From contig CAMHFA010000056.1 of assembly GCA_946184255.1 (NCBI GenBank), forward strand, positions 1 to 7,006: a stretch of 7,006 bases of DNA, in the 5' to 3' direction. Both the position numbers and the translations under genes were made by a program. Under the pieces are notes generated by a model. It was not told the DNA's origin. It was given only the letters and a program-made list of their open reading frames with translations, and ran no database searches. Positions 1 through 6,888 of the stretch are shown in pieces. Positions within the stretch are counted from its first letter, which is position 1. Each line of letters begins with the position of its first letter. This DNA comes from an uncultured Bacteroidales bacterium (GTDB lineage Bacteria > Bacteroidota > Bacteroidia > Bacteroidales > UBA932).

Positions 1-52
1 CCTCGATTTAAAGTTTAGGAAACTTCCGTTCTATCCGTTGAACTATGAGGCC
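1..52 (-). tRNA. tRNA-Arg, anticodon CCT (3' end cut by window edge)
   Basis: On the minus strand the sequence begins with a 7-nt acceptor strand (GGCCTCA, 52 to 46), then TA. The D-stem follows, GTTC paired with GAAC around the loop AACGGATA. The anticodon stem is GAAGT paired with ACTTT, closed by one G-U pair. The loop is TTCCTAA, so the anticodon is CCT at 19 to 17, reading the arginine codon AGG. The loop has the expected T33 and a purine at 37. The start of the T-stem (GAGG) is at the window edge; the T-loop, the 3' acceptor strand and any encoded CCA lie outside. The 5' end is 18 nt downstream of the rpmF stop on the same strand. I see no promoter in that gap, so transcription from the rpmF unit with RNase P processing is an inference. 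Confidence 0.93.
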
Positions 53-70
53 ATTATTCGGGAATGAGTC

Positions 71-253
71 TTATTCAGCGCTCTTCTCGATGATCTGACG
101 ACCTCTGTAGTAACCGCACTCAGGACAGACGTGATGATACATCACGGTAGCGCCGCAGTTGGGGCAAGTGGCCAGAGTAGGTACCGGAGCGAAGTCGTGA
201 GTCCTTCTCTTGTCTCTTCTCTGCTTGGAGACTTTGTGTTTCGGATGTGCCAT
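71..253 (-). CDS. rpmF: 50S ribosomal protein L32 (bL32)
   Basis: This 60-residue protein is a structural component of the large ribosomal subunit and has the normal family length. The N-terminus is the strongly basic family signature (MAHPKHKVSKQRRDKRR). It is followed by a zinc ribbon made of C30-P-N-C33 and C43-P-E-C46, so this is the four-cysteine, zinc-binding form of L32. The start is the ATG at 253 to 251, giving the conserved MAxPKxKxSK beginning; the stop is TAA. The leader is A/T-rich with only an AAAGAA stretch and no clear Shine-Dalgarno site, as is usual in Bacteroidota. The gene lies 21 nt downstream of the DUF177 gene, the same pairing as yceD-rpmF in many bacteria, so the two are very probably co-transcribed. 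Confidence 0.97.
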   Translation of the reverse strand: MAHPKHKVSKQRRDKRRTHDFAPVPTLATCPNCGATVMYHHVCPECGYYRGRQIIEKSAE

Positions 254-274
254 GATAAATATTCTTTAATTTTA

Positions 275-805
275 TTATTCTTTCTTGCCAAGAAGGTCCT
301 TCAGGCCCGCAAAGGGGGTCGAGAAGTCCTTCTGCACAGGTTCTTCGCCATTTTCAGAACTCAGATACTTCATCGCTTCAGGATCACACTCCCCTTCCTC
401 ATGGACCCTCTGGACAGGCAGCGACAGGCAGATGTAGTCGTATATTGCCTGGCTCAGGTCCAGGTTCTCTTCCGTAACTGGAAGCCAGACAATCTCCCTG
501 TCTCCTTCCATCTCGCCGGAAGCGGACTCCCCTTCACCGAACTTGACGCTCTGCTTGAAATCCGTACGGACCGGGATTATCAGGTCTGAAAGACATCTGT
601 CGCAGATAACCGTTACATTTCCTTCAACCCTGCAGTCCACACCGACGAAACGGCCTGATTTTTCAATCTCCACTTCGGCATCTAGCTCTGCGTCAAGGAT
701 TTCTGAATTCTCAAAATGTTCAAAGAACTTTTTCCCTATACGCGTCCGGAACGTTGTCCGGCCCTGCGCCAACCCGTTCAGAGGAACTATAAAATCATCT
801 TTCAT
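275..805 (-). CDS. DUF177/YceD family protein, linked to large-subunit rRNA
   Basis: This 176-residue protein belongs to the DUF177 (YceD) family. It shows the family's C68-D-R-C71-L motif after a beta-rich N-terminal half. A downstream segment D-L-S-x4-Y-D-x-I-x-L-x-L-P lies at about residues 116-130, followed by H135 and C140, which could complete a metal site with the CxxC pair (inference). The C-terminus, FAGLKDLLGKK (165-175), resembles the family's DPRWxxLKxL ending. There is no signal peptide or membrane segment. The family is almost always encoded next to rpmF, as here, and plant members are reported to be needed for 23S rRNA accumulation, so a role in 50S biogenesis is likely, but the biochemical activity is not established. 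The ATG at 805 starts the only long frame and sits about 20 nt after the predicted transcription start. Confidence 0.9.
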   Translation of the reverse strand: MKDDFIVPLNGLAQGRTTFRTRIGKKFFEHFENSEILDAELDAEVEIEKSGRFVGVDCRVEGNVTVICDRCLSDLIIPVRTDFKQSVKFGEGESASGEMEGDREIVWLPVTEENLDLSQAIYDYICLSLPVQRVHEEGECDPEAMKYLSSENGEEPVQKDFSTPFAGLKDLLGKKE

Positions 806-831
806 CGCTTCGCCAAACAGATTAAGGGTTG

Positions 832-839
832 CAAAGGTA
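832..839 (-). promoter_or_regulatory. Predicted -7 promoter element for DUF177-rpmF
   Basis: The minus strand reads TACCTTTG, an exact match to the Bacteroidota -7 consensus TAnnTTTG used by the primary sigma factor. Transcription would start near 825-826, giving a leader of about 20 nt before the DUF177 ATG. The expected -33 TTTG about 19 nt upstream is degenerate (TTTT near 859-862), in a very A/T-rich stretch. Prediction only, but the placement in the 77-nt gap between typA and the DUF177 gene fits. Confidence 0.5.
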
Positions 840-870
840 TAAAAAATTTTCCTTGATAAAAAATCTTTTT

Positions 871-888
871 GAATAGTTTCAACTATTC
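871..888 (-). terminator. Possible weak terminator hairpin overlapping the typA stop
   Basis: GAATAGTT and AACTATTC form a perfect 8-bp inverted repeat around a 2-nt centre; in RNA the realistic hairpin is about 6-7 bp with a larger loop. The typA stop codon (TAG, 885 to 883) lies in the upstream arm. On the minus strand the hairpin is followed by AAAAAGATTTTTT, so the T-run begins about 7 nt after the stem rather than directly. The stem is A/T-rich and weak. Partial termination after typA is possible but uncertain. Confidence 0.33.
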
Positions 889-2694
889 TTCGTCTCCACC
901 ATTTCCGCTGCGCTTGCGGTCCATCGGATCAAGGAGGATCTTGCGGATTCTCATGTGGTGCGGAGTGACCTCAACGAGCTCATCCTCACGGATATATTCA
1001 AGCATCTCCTCGAGGGACATCTTGATGGGAGGAGGCAGAAGGATCTTCTCGTCCGAACCGGCCGCCCGCACATTGGTGAGTTTCTTGGTCTTGCAGATGT
1101 TGATGTTGAGGTCCCTCTCACGGGTGTGCTCACCCACAACCTCGCCGCAATAGATCTCTTCTCCGGGATCCACGAAGAACTTTCCCCTGTCCAGGAGTTT
1201 GTTCATTGAATATGCTATCGCGTTGCCGGTCTCAAGGGACACCAATGAACCATTAGTACGGTTGTCAATCTCTCCCTTGAAAGGCTGGTACTCCTTGTAA
1301 CGGTGGGCCATGATGGCCTCTCCCTGTGTAGCTGTCAGGAGATTGCTCCTGAGACCCATGAGTCCGCGGGTAGGGATGTCGAACTGAAGCAGGGTGCGGT
1401 CTCCCCTGGGCTCCATGTGGATCAGGGCACCTTTCCTGCGGGTAGCCAGTTCGATTGCGGTGCCGACGAAATTCTCAGGAACCTCAATGGAAAGGTCTTC
1501 AATCGGCTCACAGCGCTGTCCGTTGATGGTCTTGTCCAGCACTTTTGGCTGGCCGACCTGAAGCTCAAAGCCCTCGCGGCGCATCTCTTCGATGAGCACC
1601 GAAAGATGAAGCACTCCACGTCCATAAACTATGAAGGAATCTGCATTGAGGCCTGGCTTAACCTTCAAGGCAAGGTTCTTTTCAAGTTCCTTGTCAAGAC
1701 GGTCCTTTATATGCCTGGAAGTAACATATTTTCCATCCTTCCCGAAGAACGGGGAATTGTTGATGGTGAAGAGCATGCTCATCGTAGGCTCGTCGATGGA
1801 GATCGGAGGAAGAGCCTCGGGATTCTCGTAGTCGGCGATAGTGTCACCTATCTCGAAGCCATCGATTCCGACGACGGCGCAGATGTCTCCGCAACGGACT
1901 TCGTCAACATTCGTCTTGCCAAGGCCGTCGAAGACCATGAGCTGCTTCACCTTGTGCTTTTCTATTACATCATACCTCTTGCAAAGGCTCACCTGGCTTC
2001 CGGTACGAAGGGCCCCGCGTGTAACCTTTCCGACTGCGATCCTGCCGACATAAGGTGAATATTCCAGTGAAGTGACCTGCATCTGGACAGTACCTTCGAC
2101 AATCTTCGGTGCGGGGATCACCTCCAGGATGGCATCGAGCAACGGAGTGATGTCCGAAGTAGGGTTTTTCCAGTCCTCTGACATCCAACCTTGCTTAGCA
2201 CTTCCGAATATGGTCTTGAAATCAAGCTGTTCGTCATTGGCATCAAGGGCACACATCAGGTCGAAGACTTCCTCCTGGACCTCGTCGGGGCGGCAGTTCG
2301 GCTTGTCCACCTTGTTAACAACTACGATGGGCTTCTTGCCGAGCTGGAGGGCCTTGTGGAGGACGAAACGGGTCTGGGGCATGCAGCCTTCGAAGGCATC
2401 CACAAGCAAAAGGACTCCATCGGCCATGTTCAGTACCCTTTCCACCTCTCCTCCGAAATCGCTATGGCCAGGAGTGTCTATAATATTGATTTTCACCCCT
2501 TTGTATGTCACGGAGACATTCTTGGCGAGGATTGTGATTCCCCTTTCCCTCTCGATGTCGTTGTTGTCGAGGATCAGTTGGCCAAGATTCTCCGGCTGGC
2601 GTACCAGATTAGCCTGGTAGATCATCCTGTCCACCAGAGTAGTCTTGCCGTGATCGACATGCGCGATAAGCGCTATATTCCTAATTTCCTGCAT
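883..2694 (-). CDS. typA: Ribosome-associated translational GTPase TypA/BipA
   Basis: The protein has 603 residues, close to E. coli BipA (about 607). It is a cytoplasmic GTPase of the EF-G family that binds the ribosome at the elongation-factor site and is linked to 50S assembly and stress or cold adaptation. All GTPase motifs are visible: the P-loop A-H-V-D-H-G-K-T-T (11-19), switch I R-G-I-T-I (51-55), D-T-P-G-H (73-77) and N-K-V-D (127-130). A beta-barrel domain and EF-G-like domains III and V follow (about 200-480), then the BipA-specific C-terminal domain with the typical ending M-R-I-R-K-I-L-L-D-P-M-D-R-K-R. The start MQEIRNIALIAHVDHGKTT aligns with family starts, so the ATG at 2694 is preferred. 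It probably has its own promoter in the 62-nt gap after argH. The adjacent DUF177 gene and rpmF share the theme of large-subunit assembly. No frame damage is seen. Confidence 0.97.
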   Translation of the reverse strand: MQEIRNIALIAHVDHGKTTLVDRMIYQANLVRQPENLGQLILDNNDIERERGITILAKNVSVTYKGVKINIIDTPGHSDFGGEVERVLNMADGVLLLVDAFEGCMPQTRFVLHKALQLGKKPIVVVNKVDKPNCRPDEVQEEVFDLMCALDANDEQLDFKTIFGSAKQGWMSEDWKNPTSDITPLLDAILEVIPAPKIVEGTVQMQVTSLEYSPYVGRIAVGKVTRGALRTGSQVSLCKRYDVIEKHKVKQLMVFDGLGKTNVDEVRCGDICAVVGIDGFEIGDTIADYENPEALPPISIDEPTMSMLFTINNSPFFGKDGKYVTSRHIKDRLDKELEKNLALKVKPGLNADSFIVYGRGVLHLSVLIEEMRREGFELQVGQPKVLDKTINGQRCEPIEDLSIEVPENFVGTAIELATRRKGALIHMEPRGDRTLLQFDIPTRGLMGLRSNLLTATQGEAIMAHRYKEYQPFKGEIDNRTNGSLVSLETGNAIAYSMNKLLDRGKFFVDPGEEIYCGEVVGEHTRERDLNINICKTKKLTNVRAAGSDEKILLPPPIKMSLEEMLEYIREDELVEVTPHHMRIRKILLDPMDRKRSGNGGDEE

Positions 2695-2713
2695 ATTATT
2701 CTGAAAAATCTTA

Positions 2714-2721
2714 CAAAATTA
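2714..2721 (-). promoter_or_regulatory. Predicted -7 promoter element for typA
   Basis: The minus strand reads TAATTTTG, an exact match to the Bacteroidota TAnnTTTG consensus. About 19 nt upstream the sequence is TTTC, one mismatch from the -33 TTTG. Transcription would start near 2707, leaving a short leader of about 13 nt before the typA ATG. The element sits in the only gap between argH and typA and suggests typA is transcribed separately from the arginine operon. Confidence 0.5.
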
Positions 2722-2742
2722 CCGATTTCTGACGGAAACCGA
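2722..2742 (-). terminator. Possible hairpin downstream of argH
   Basis: On the minus strand CGGTTTC and GAAATCG can pair around a 5-nt loop (CGTCA) with one G-U pair; a further flanking U-G pair is possible. The arms are 2735-2742 and 2722-2729. It begins 14 nt after the argH stop. There is no immediate T-tract: a TTTT lies in the typA -7 element and a TTTTT about 16 nt beyond the stem. It may attenuate or end the arginine transcript, but the lack of a directly adjoining U-run makes this weak. Confidence 0.28.
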
Positions 2743-2756
2743 AAAAAAATGCAGGA

Positions 2757-4094
2757 TTATTTGACAAGGGCTGCTATCGCATCCGATACCTTACCGAAAC
2801 CGAATCCTGAAAGAAGGTTTTCCATCCTTTGAGCGATCCGGTCGTTGCAAAGGTTGCCGATGGACCCCTCATGGGTATGGGAGAGCTTCCCTGAATGGTC
2901 GAATGATCCATCAGCAATTGACGCAGCAACCTTGCGGTAGGCATCCCTGAACGGGACCCCTTCCGCCACAAGGTCGTTTACTTTCTCGACACTGAAGGCC
3001 AGTTTGTATTTCGGTTCGGACATAATGTCTGTCCTGACCTCCATGCCCTTTATCGCATATTCCACTATGTCAAGGCAGGAATCCATCTCGTCGAACAGCG
3101 GGAAGAAGACCTCTTTGAGGATCTGCATGTCCCTGAAATACCCGGAAGGCAGGTTGCCGGTGACAAGGCGGATTGTGTTCGGTACCCCCTGGATCTTGTT
3201 GCAATGGGCCCTGACAAGTTCGAAAACATCGGGATTCTTCTTGTGGGGCATGATGCTGGAACCGGTGGTGAGAGCATCAGGAAGCTTGATGAAGCCGAAA
3301 TTCTGGCTCGAATAAAGACATCCGTCATAGGCCAGCCTGCCAATGGTCTCGGCTATAGATGAATATGCGAACGCTACGGCCCTTTCCATCTTGCCGCGGG
3401 TCATCTGGGCAAAGACAGAGTTGTAGTCAAGGTCATCGAAACCCAGGAGCTTGGTAGTCAAGGTCCTATTGAGAGGAGCGGACGATCCGTATCCCGCGGC
3501 GGAACCAAGGGGATTGCGGTTCACCACGTCCCATGCAGCTTTCAGCATGGTGACATCGTCGCAGAGGCTCTCGGCGTAAGCTCCGAACCAAAGGCCGAAG
3601 GATGAAGGCATAGCAACTTGGAGATGGGTGTAGCCGGGAATCAGAACGTCCTTGTACTTTTCGCTTGCCTCCTGAAGGGTCTTGAACAGACTCTCAACCT
3701 TGTGGACGGTCTTTTCAATCCTAGCCCTGGAGTATAGCTTCAGGTCCACAAGGACCTGGTCGTTCCGGGAACGTCCGGTGTGTACCTTCTTTCCGACCTC
3801 TCCCAGTTTGCGGGTAAGCATCAACTCCACCTGGGAATGAACATCCTCCACGTCGGACTCAATCTCGAATCTCCCCTCACATGCAAGAGAGTACAATGAC
3901 TTGAGCTCCGGAAGAAGGACATCAAGGTCTTCCTTCGACAAGAGCCCAACTTTTTCAAGCATGGTTATGTGGGCAATGGTACCCATTATGTCATAAGGGG
4001 CCAGTTCCAGATCCAGTTCCCGGTCATGGCCGACTGTGAATGCATCGATCCTTGCGTCTTCGTCGTACCCTTTGTCCCAAAGTTTGTTTGCCAT
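2757..4094 (-). CDS. argH: Argininosuccinate lyase
   Basis: The enzyme catalyses the last step of arginine synthesis, cleaving argininosuccinate to arginine and fumarate; it is a cytoplasmic homotetramer of the fumarase/aspartase superfamily. From the ATG at 4094 it has 445 residues, near the family norm. Superfamily signatures are present (numbered from this ATG): T-G-R-S-R-N-D-Q at 106-113, G-Y-T-H-L-Q with the catalytic-region His at 157, and G-S-S-I-M-P-H-K-K-N-P-D at 278-289 carrying the catalytic serine loop. The frame also has an in-frame TTG two codons earlier at 4100. The ATG is preferred because M-A-N-K-L-W matches the usual start in Bacteroides relatives and leaves 9 nt after the argE stop. 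It is the last gene of the arginine cluster. The stop is TAA. No missing key residue was noticed. Confidence 0.97.
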   Translation of the reverse strand: MANKLWDKGYDEDARIDAFTVGHDRELDLELAPYDIMGTIAHITMLEKVGLLSKEDLDVLLPELKSLYSLACEGRFEIESDVEDVHSQVELMLTRKLGEVGKKVHTGRSRNDQVLVDLKLYSRARIEKTVHKVESLFKTLQEASEKYKDVLIPGYTHLQVAMPSSFGLWFGAYAESLCDDVTMLKAAWDVVNRNPLGSAAGYGSSAPLNRTLTTKLLGFDDLDYNSVFAQMTRGKMERAVAFAYSSIAETIGRLAYDGCLYSSQNFGFIKLPDALTTGSSIMPHKKNPDVFELVRAHCNKIQGVPNTIRLVTGNLPSGYFRDMQILKEVFFPLFDEMDSCLDIVEYAIKGMEVRTDIMSEPKYKLAFSVEKVNDLVAEGVPFRDAYRKVAASIADGSFDHSGKLSHTHEGSIGNLCNDRIAQRMENLLSGFGFGKVSDAIAALVK

Positions 4095-4103
4095 ATTCAA
4101 TAA

Positions 4104-5145
4104 TTACAATTCCAATCCGTCCAATAATGAGATGTAAGTCTTCACTCCGTCCGATATCTCGTCGAGGCCTATGAATTCGTCCGGACCGTGGGACCTGGCC
4201 GAATCTCCGGGGCCGATCTTGATGGTCGGGAACGGGCACAACGCCTGGTTACTGGTAGTCGGGGAACCGAATGGCCTGAGCCCCAGCGAAAGACCTCTCA
4301 CAACAACAGGGTGCTCCATCGGCAGATGGGAACTCCCGATCCGGGTTGAACGTTCCTTGACTTCGCATGAAACAGAAGCCTTGATCAGTTCAAGCAGTTC
4401 GGGATTTGAATACATCCCATTGGGTCTGACATCCACCACGAAATCACACCTGTCAGGTACCACGTTGTGCTGAGTCCCTGCCGAGATCATTGTCACAGAC
4501 AGGCCCCAGGAATTCTGAAACCCTGGGTAAACGGTACGACCTGAACCAATCTATGTCAGCAAGGGCCTCATAGATGGCATTCACCCCCTCTTCCCTTGCA
4601 GCATGGCCACTCTTTCCATGGCTGGTGCAGTCCAGGACCATGAGGCCTTTTTCAGCAACCGCCATATCCATCCCGGTAGGCTCCCCTATCACTCCGAAAT
4701 CCACTTTTCCAAAATCCTGGAGCAACAGGTCGAAACCATTCTTGCCACAGACCTCCTCCTCTGCCGACGCCGAAAAAACCAGTCTGTATGGCTGAGGCTT
4801 TGACGAGAGGTATGAATATGCTTCCAGAAGGGCGACGAGCGAGCCTCCGTCATCGTTGCTTCCCAACCCGAACAGTTTCCCATCCTCGATGGATGGCTGG
4901 AACGGGTCTCGGGAATATCCTGACGCAGGCTTGACGGTGTCTAAATGGGCGTTAAGGAGGATGGTCGGCTTGCCAGAAGGGGCCTCCGATTCCATCCAGA
5001 GATTGTTCCCAACACGGTGGACCCCGCTGAAACCGTTGTCCTTCAACCAGTTTTCAAGGCATGTGCATGCAGCCTCCTCTTCCCGGCTGATGGAGGGGAT
5101 GCTTATCAGTTTCGAGAGAAGTCCAATCGTGTCCATTTCAATCAT
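4104..5145 (-). pseudogene. argE: ArgE-like N-acyl-citrulline/ornithine deacylase, frame broken near 4500
   Basis: This M20-family metallopeptidase should remove the acyl group, in this pathway most likely succinyl from N-succinylcitrulline. The first part runs from the ATG at 5145 to a TGA at 4453 and carries H67-L-D69, D98 in G-S-N-D, E129-E130 and E155 in G-E-P-T, the usual dinuclear zinc ligands and catalytic base. It matches the family up to E-F-L-G-P-V (residue 216), then turns into 14 unrelated residues. The rest continues one frame over, from about 4502, with S-V-T-M-I-S-A-G-T-Q-H-N, the dimerisation-domain remainder, the last metal-site His in S-A-R-S-H-G, and the ending L-L-D-G-L-E-L at the TAA at 4106. 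Related proteins have K-M between G-P-V and S-V-T, so about 8 nt appear lost. Neither half would be expected to be active alone. Repaired, it would have about 349 residues, normal for the family. It overlaps argB by 8 nt. An assembly or sequencing error is the main alternative. Confidence 0.85.
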
Positions 5146-5926
5146 CTGTTTCAGGATCTGCTAATATAGTGGTTCCTCCCGACAAATCCGAAGGAGAAGT
5201 GATGACTACCTTCGATACTCCATCATTGATTGCCTCGAAAGCGTTCTGGAGCTTCGGTATCATCCCCTCGGAAATGGTTCCATCCGAAACCATAGAATCG
5301 AAATCAGCTTTGGAGATAGTTTTCACCAGGGTCGTTGGATCATCGAGATTCCTCAAGACCCCGGGGGTTGAAGAGCAGAAAGTAAGGGTGACAGAATAAT
5401 CTCCGGCCAGGGCCCTTGCAACTGAAGAAGCGATGGTGTCGGCGTTGGTGTTCAGCATTGTGCCTTCCTTGTCATGGGTCAATGGAGCCAGGACAGGTAC
5501 GGCACCCGCTTCAAGGATGGATTTCAGCGAACGGGTGTTGACATATTTAACATCCCCGACATAGCCGAAATTGACCAGTTCTACCGGCCTCTTGACGCTC
5601 ATTATCAGGTTCATGTCAGCCCCCGTCAGACCTATGGCATTTTCCCCGAGAGCCTGGAGCCTGGCCACTATGTCCTTGTTGACAAGGCCTCCATAGACCA
5701 TTGTGACTACTTTGAGCATCTCGGCGCTGGTGATCCTGCGTCCGTCTATCATCTGGGTCTCAACACCCAGCCTTGAGGCGATCTCCGTCGCAATCTTCCC
5801 GCCGCCGTGGACAAGGATCTTCTTTCCGCGGAGACCTGAGAAAGACATCAACAAGCCCTTCAGTGACTCTTCATCCTCAACTATTGCCCCACCGACCTTG
5901 ATTATGTTCAACCCTTCGCGTATCAT
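5138..5926 (-). CDS. argB: Acetylglutamate (probably N-succinylglutamate) kinase
   Basis: This 262-residue amino-acid kinase family protein is of normal length for ArgB. It phosphorylates the gamma-carboxylate of N-acylglutamate with ATP. Visible motifs are K10-V-G-G near the N-terminus, the H-G-G-G-K loop (40-44), D-G-R-R-I-T (61-66) for substrate binding, L-N-T-N-A-D (158-163), and G-M-I-P-K-L (221-226) with the nucleotide-site lysine at 225. Because the next enzyme in the cluster is the succinyl-type carbamoyltransferase, N-succinylglutamate is the likely natural substrate (inference from pathway, not from a residue I can point to). The ATG at 5926 overlaps the argF' stop as ATGA and is preceded by a good Shine-Dalgarno sequence, so coupled translation is likely. 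There is no N-terminal extension of the kind seen in arginine-inhibited ArgB forms, so feedback sensitivity is uncertain. Confidence 0.95.
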   Translation of the reverse strand: MIREGLNIIKVGGAIVEDEESLKGLLMSFSGLRGKKILVHGGGKIATEIASRLGVETQMIDGRRITSAEMLKVVTMVYGGLVNKDIVARLQALGENAIGLTGADMNLIMSVKRPVELVNFGYVGDVKYVNTRSLKSILEAGAVPVLAPLTHDKEGTMLNTNADTIASSVARALAGDYSVTLTFCSSTPGVLRNLDDPTTLVKTISKADFDSMVSDGTISEGMIPKLQNAFEAINDGVSKVVITSPSDLSGGTTILADPETDD

Positions 5927-6888
5927 TTCATTTCCTCCAGCATTCTCTTCATTACCACCTGTGCCGAGACAACCCTGTTGGCTGCTTCAGGAATCACTAT
6001 GCTCCGGGGCGAGTCAATCACCTCGTCAGAGACTATCATGTTCCTCCTCACAGGCAGGCAGTGCATGAAATAAGCGTTATTCGTCACTGCCATATGCTTT
6101 GAATCCACTATCCAGTCCATGTCCTTGCTGAGAACCTTTCCATAATCCTCCGGATTGACCGTACCCGGACAGCTCCAGTTCTTGGCATAGACGAAATCCG
6201 CTCCCTCAAGGGCCTTCATCTGGTCGTATTCAACCTTCGCATTCCCTACGAAAAGGGGATCCAGTTCGTAGCCCTCAGGATGAGTGATAACGAAGTCCAC
6301 ATCGGCGGCATTCATCCATTCTGCGAAAGAATTAGGGACAGCCTGAGGCAGGGCACGGGGATGGGGGGCCCATGTCATCACCACCTTTGGACGGACCTTG
6401 GCCTTGTATTCCTCAATCGTGATGAGGTCGGCGAATGCCTGACACGGATGCACTGTGGCCGACTCGAGGCTTATCACCGGCTTCCCTGAATAGTCAATGA
6501 ACTGGTTAAGGATAGTTTCCGCATAGTCAAACTCCCTGTCCTTGAGTCCGGCGAAGGAACGGACACCGATGATGTCACAGTAGCTCCCGATCACCGGGAT
6601 GGCTTCACGAAGATGCTCGCTGGAGTCTCCGTCCATCACCACTCCCAGACGGGACTCAAGTTTCCAACTGTCCGCCCCTACGTTCAGCACTATCGGATCA
6701 ATCCCGAGATTCAGGGCGGCCTTCTGGCTGCTGAGACGGGTCCTGAGGCTGCTGTTGAAAAAAATCAGGATTATGGTCTTGTTCTTTCCGAGTTCCTTCC
6801 AGGCGAACGGGTTCTCCTTCACCTGACGGGCCTCCTGGAGCGCCTTCCCAAGGTCGCCTATGTCTTCTACATGCAGGAATGATTTCAT
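5923..6888 (-). CDS. argF': N-succinylornithine carbamoyltransferase (ArgF')
   Basis: This 321-residue protein transfers a carbamoyl group from carbamoyl phosphate to N-succinylornithine. It resembles the characterised Bacteroides fragilis SOTCase along its whole length, far more than ordinary ornithine carbamoyltransferase. The carbamoyl-phosphate motif is F-N-S-S-L-R-T-R (44-51), with H147-P-C-Q150 and H276-C-L-P-V-R-R further on. The segment M-T-W-A-P-H-P-R (171-178) is typical of the acyl-ornithine branch. The residue known to separate succinyl from acetyl specificity falls at position 90, in D-G-D-S-S-E-H-L. It is Ser here, Pro in B. fragilis and Glu in the Xanthomonas acetyl enzyme; absence of Glu supports the succinyl assignment. 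The ATG at 6888 overlaps the argD stop (ATGA), and its own TGA overlaps the argB start. Confidence 0.94.
   Translation of the reverse strand: MKSFLHVEDIGDLGKALQEARQVKENPFAWKELGKNKTIILIFFNSSLRTRLSSQKAALNLGIDPIVLNVGADSWKLESRLGVVMDGDSSEHLREAIPVIGSYCDIIGVRSFAGLKDREFDYAETILNQFIDYSGKPVISLESATVHPCQAFADLITIEEYKAKVRPKVVMTWAPHPRALPQAVPNSFAEWMNAADVDFVITHPEGYELDPLFVGNAKVEYDQMKALEGADFVYAKNWSCPGTVNPEDYGKVLSKDMDWIVDSKHMAVTNNAYFMHCLPVRRNMIVSDEVIDSPRSIVIPEAANRVVSAQVVMKRMLEEMK
5933..5938 (-). promoter_or_regulatory. Shine-Dalgarno-like site for argB
   Basis: The minus strand reads GGAGGA, 6 nt before the argB ATG and inside the last codons of argF' (L-E-E-M-K). Spacing and sequence are near ideal. The other genes here lack clear sites, as is common in Bacteroidota. 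Since GAG-GAA is also an ordinary Glu-Glu pair, the match could be partly chance. Confidence 0.45.

Noticed and set aside
1303..2058. Long plus-strand open frame (251 codons) opposite typA
   Set aside because: It is fully antisense to the intact, strongly conserved typA gene and shows no recognisable domain. It is best explained as a shadow of the typA codon bias.
2191..2832. Plus-strand open frame (213 codons) across the typA 5' end and the argH 3' end
   Set aside because: It is antisense to two confident genes and to the promoter gap between them, with no family resemblance.
4095..4100. TTG start for argH at 4100
   Set aside because: The in-frame ATG two codons later gives the usual M-A-x-K-L-W beginning, so the TTG is unlikely to be the start.
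4490..4510. Programmed ribosomal frameshift in argE
   Set aside because: There is no slippery heptamer or RF2-type stop at the shift point, about two conserved residues are missing, and programmed shifting is not known in this family.
5923..6888. Ordinary ornithine carbamoyltransferase (ArgF/OTC)
   Set aside because: The sequence follows the acyl-ornithine branch (M-T-W-A-P-H-P-R segment, SOTCase-like throughout) rather than the classic OTC pattern.
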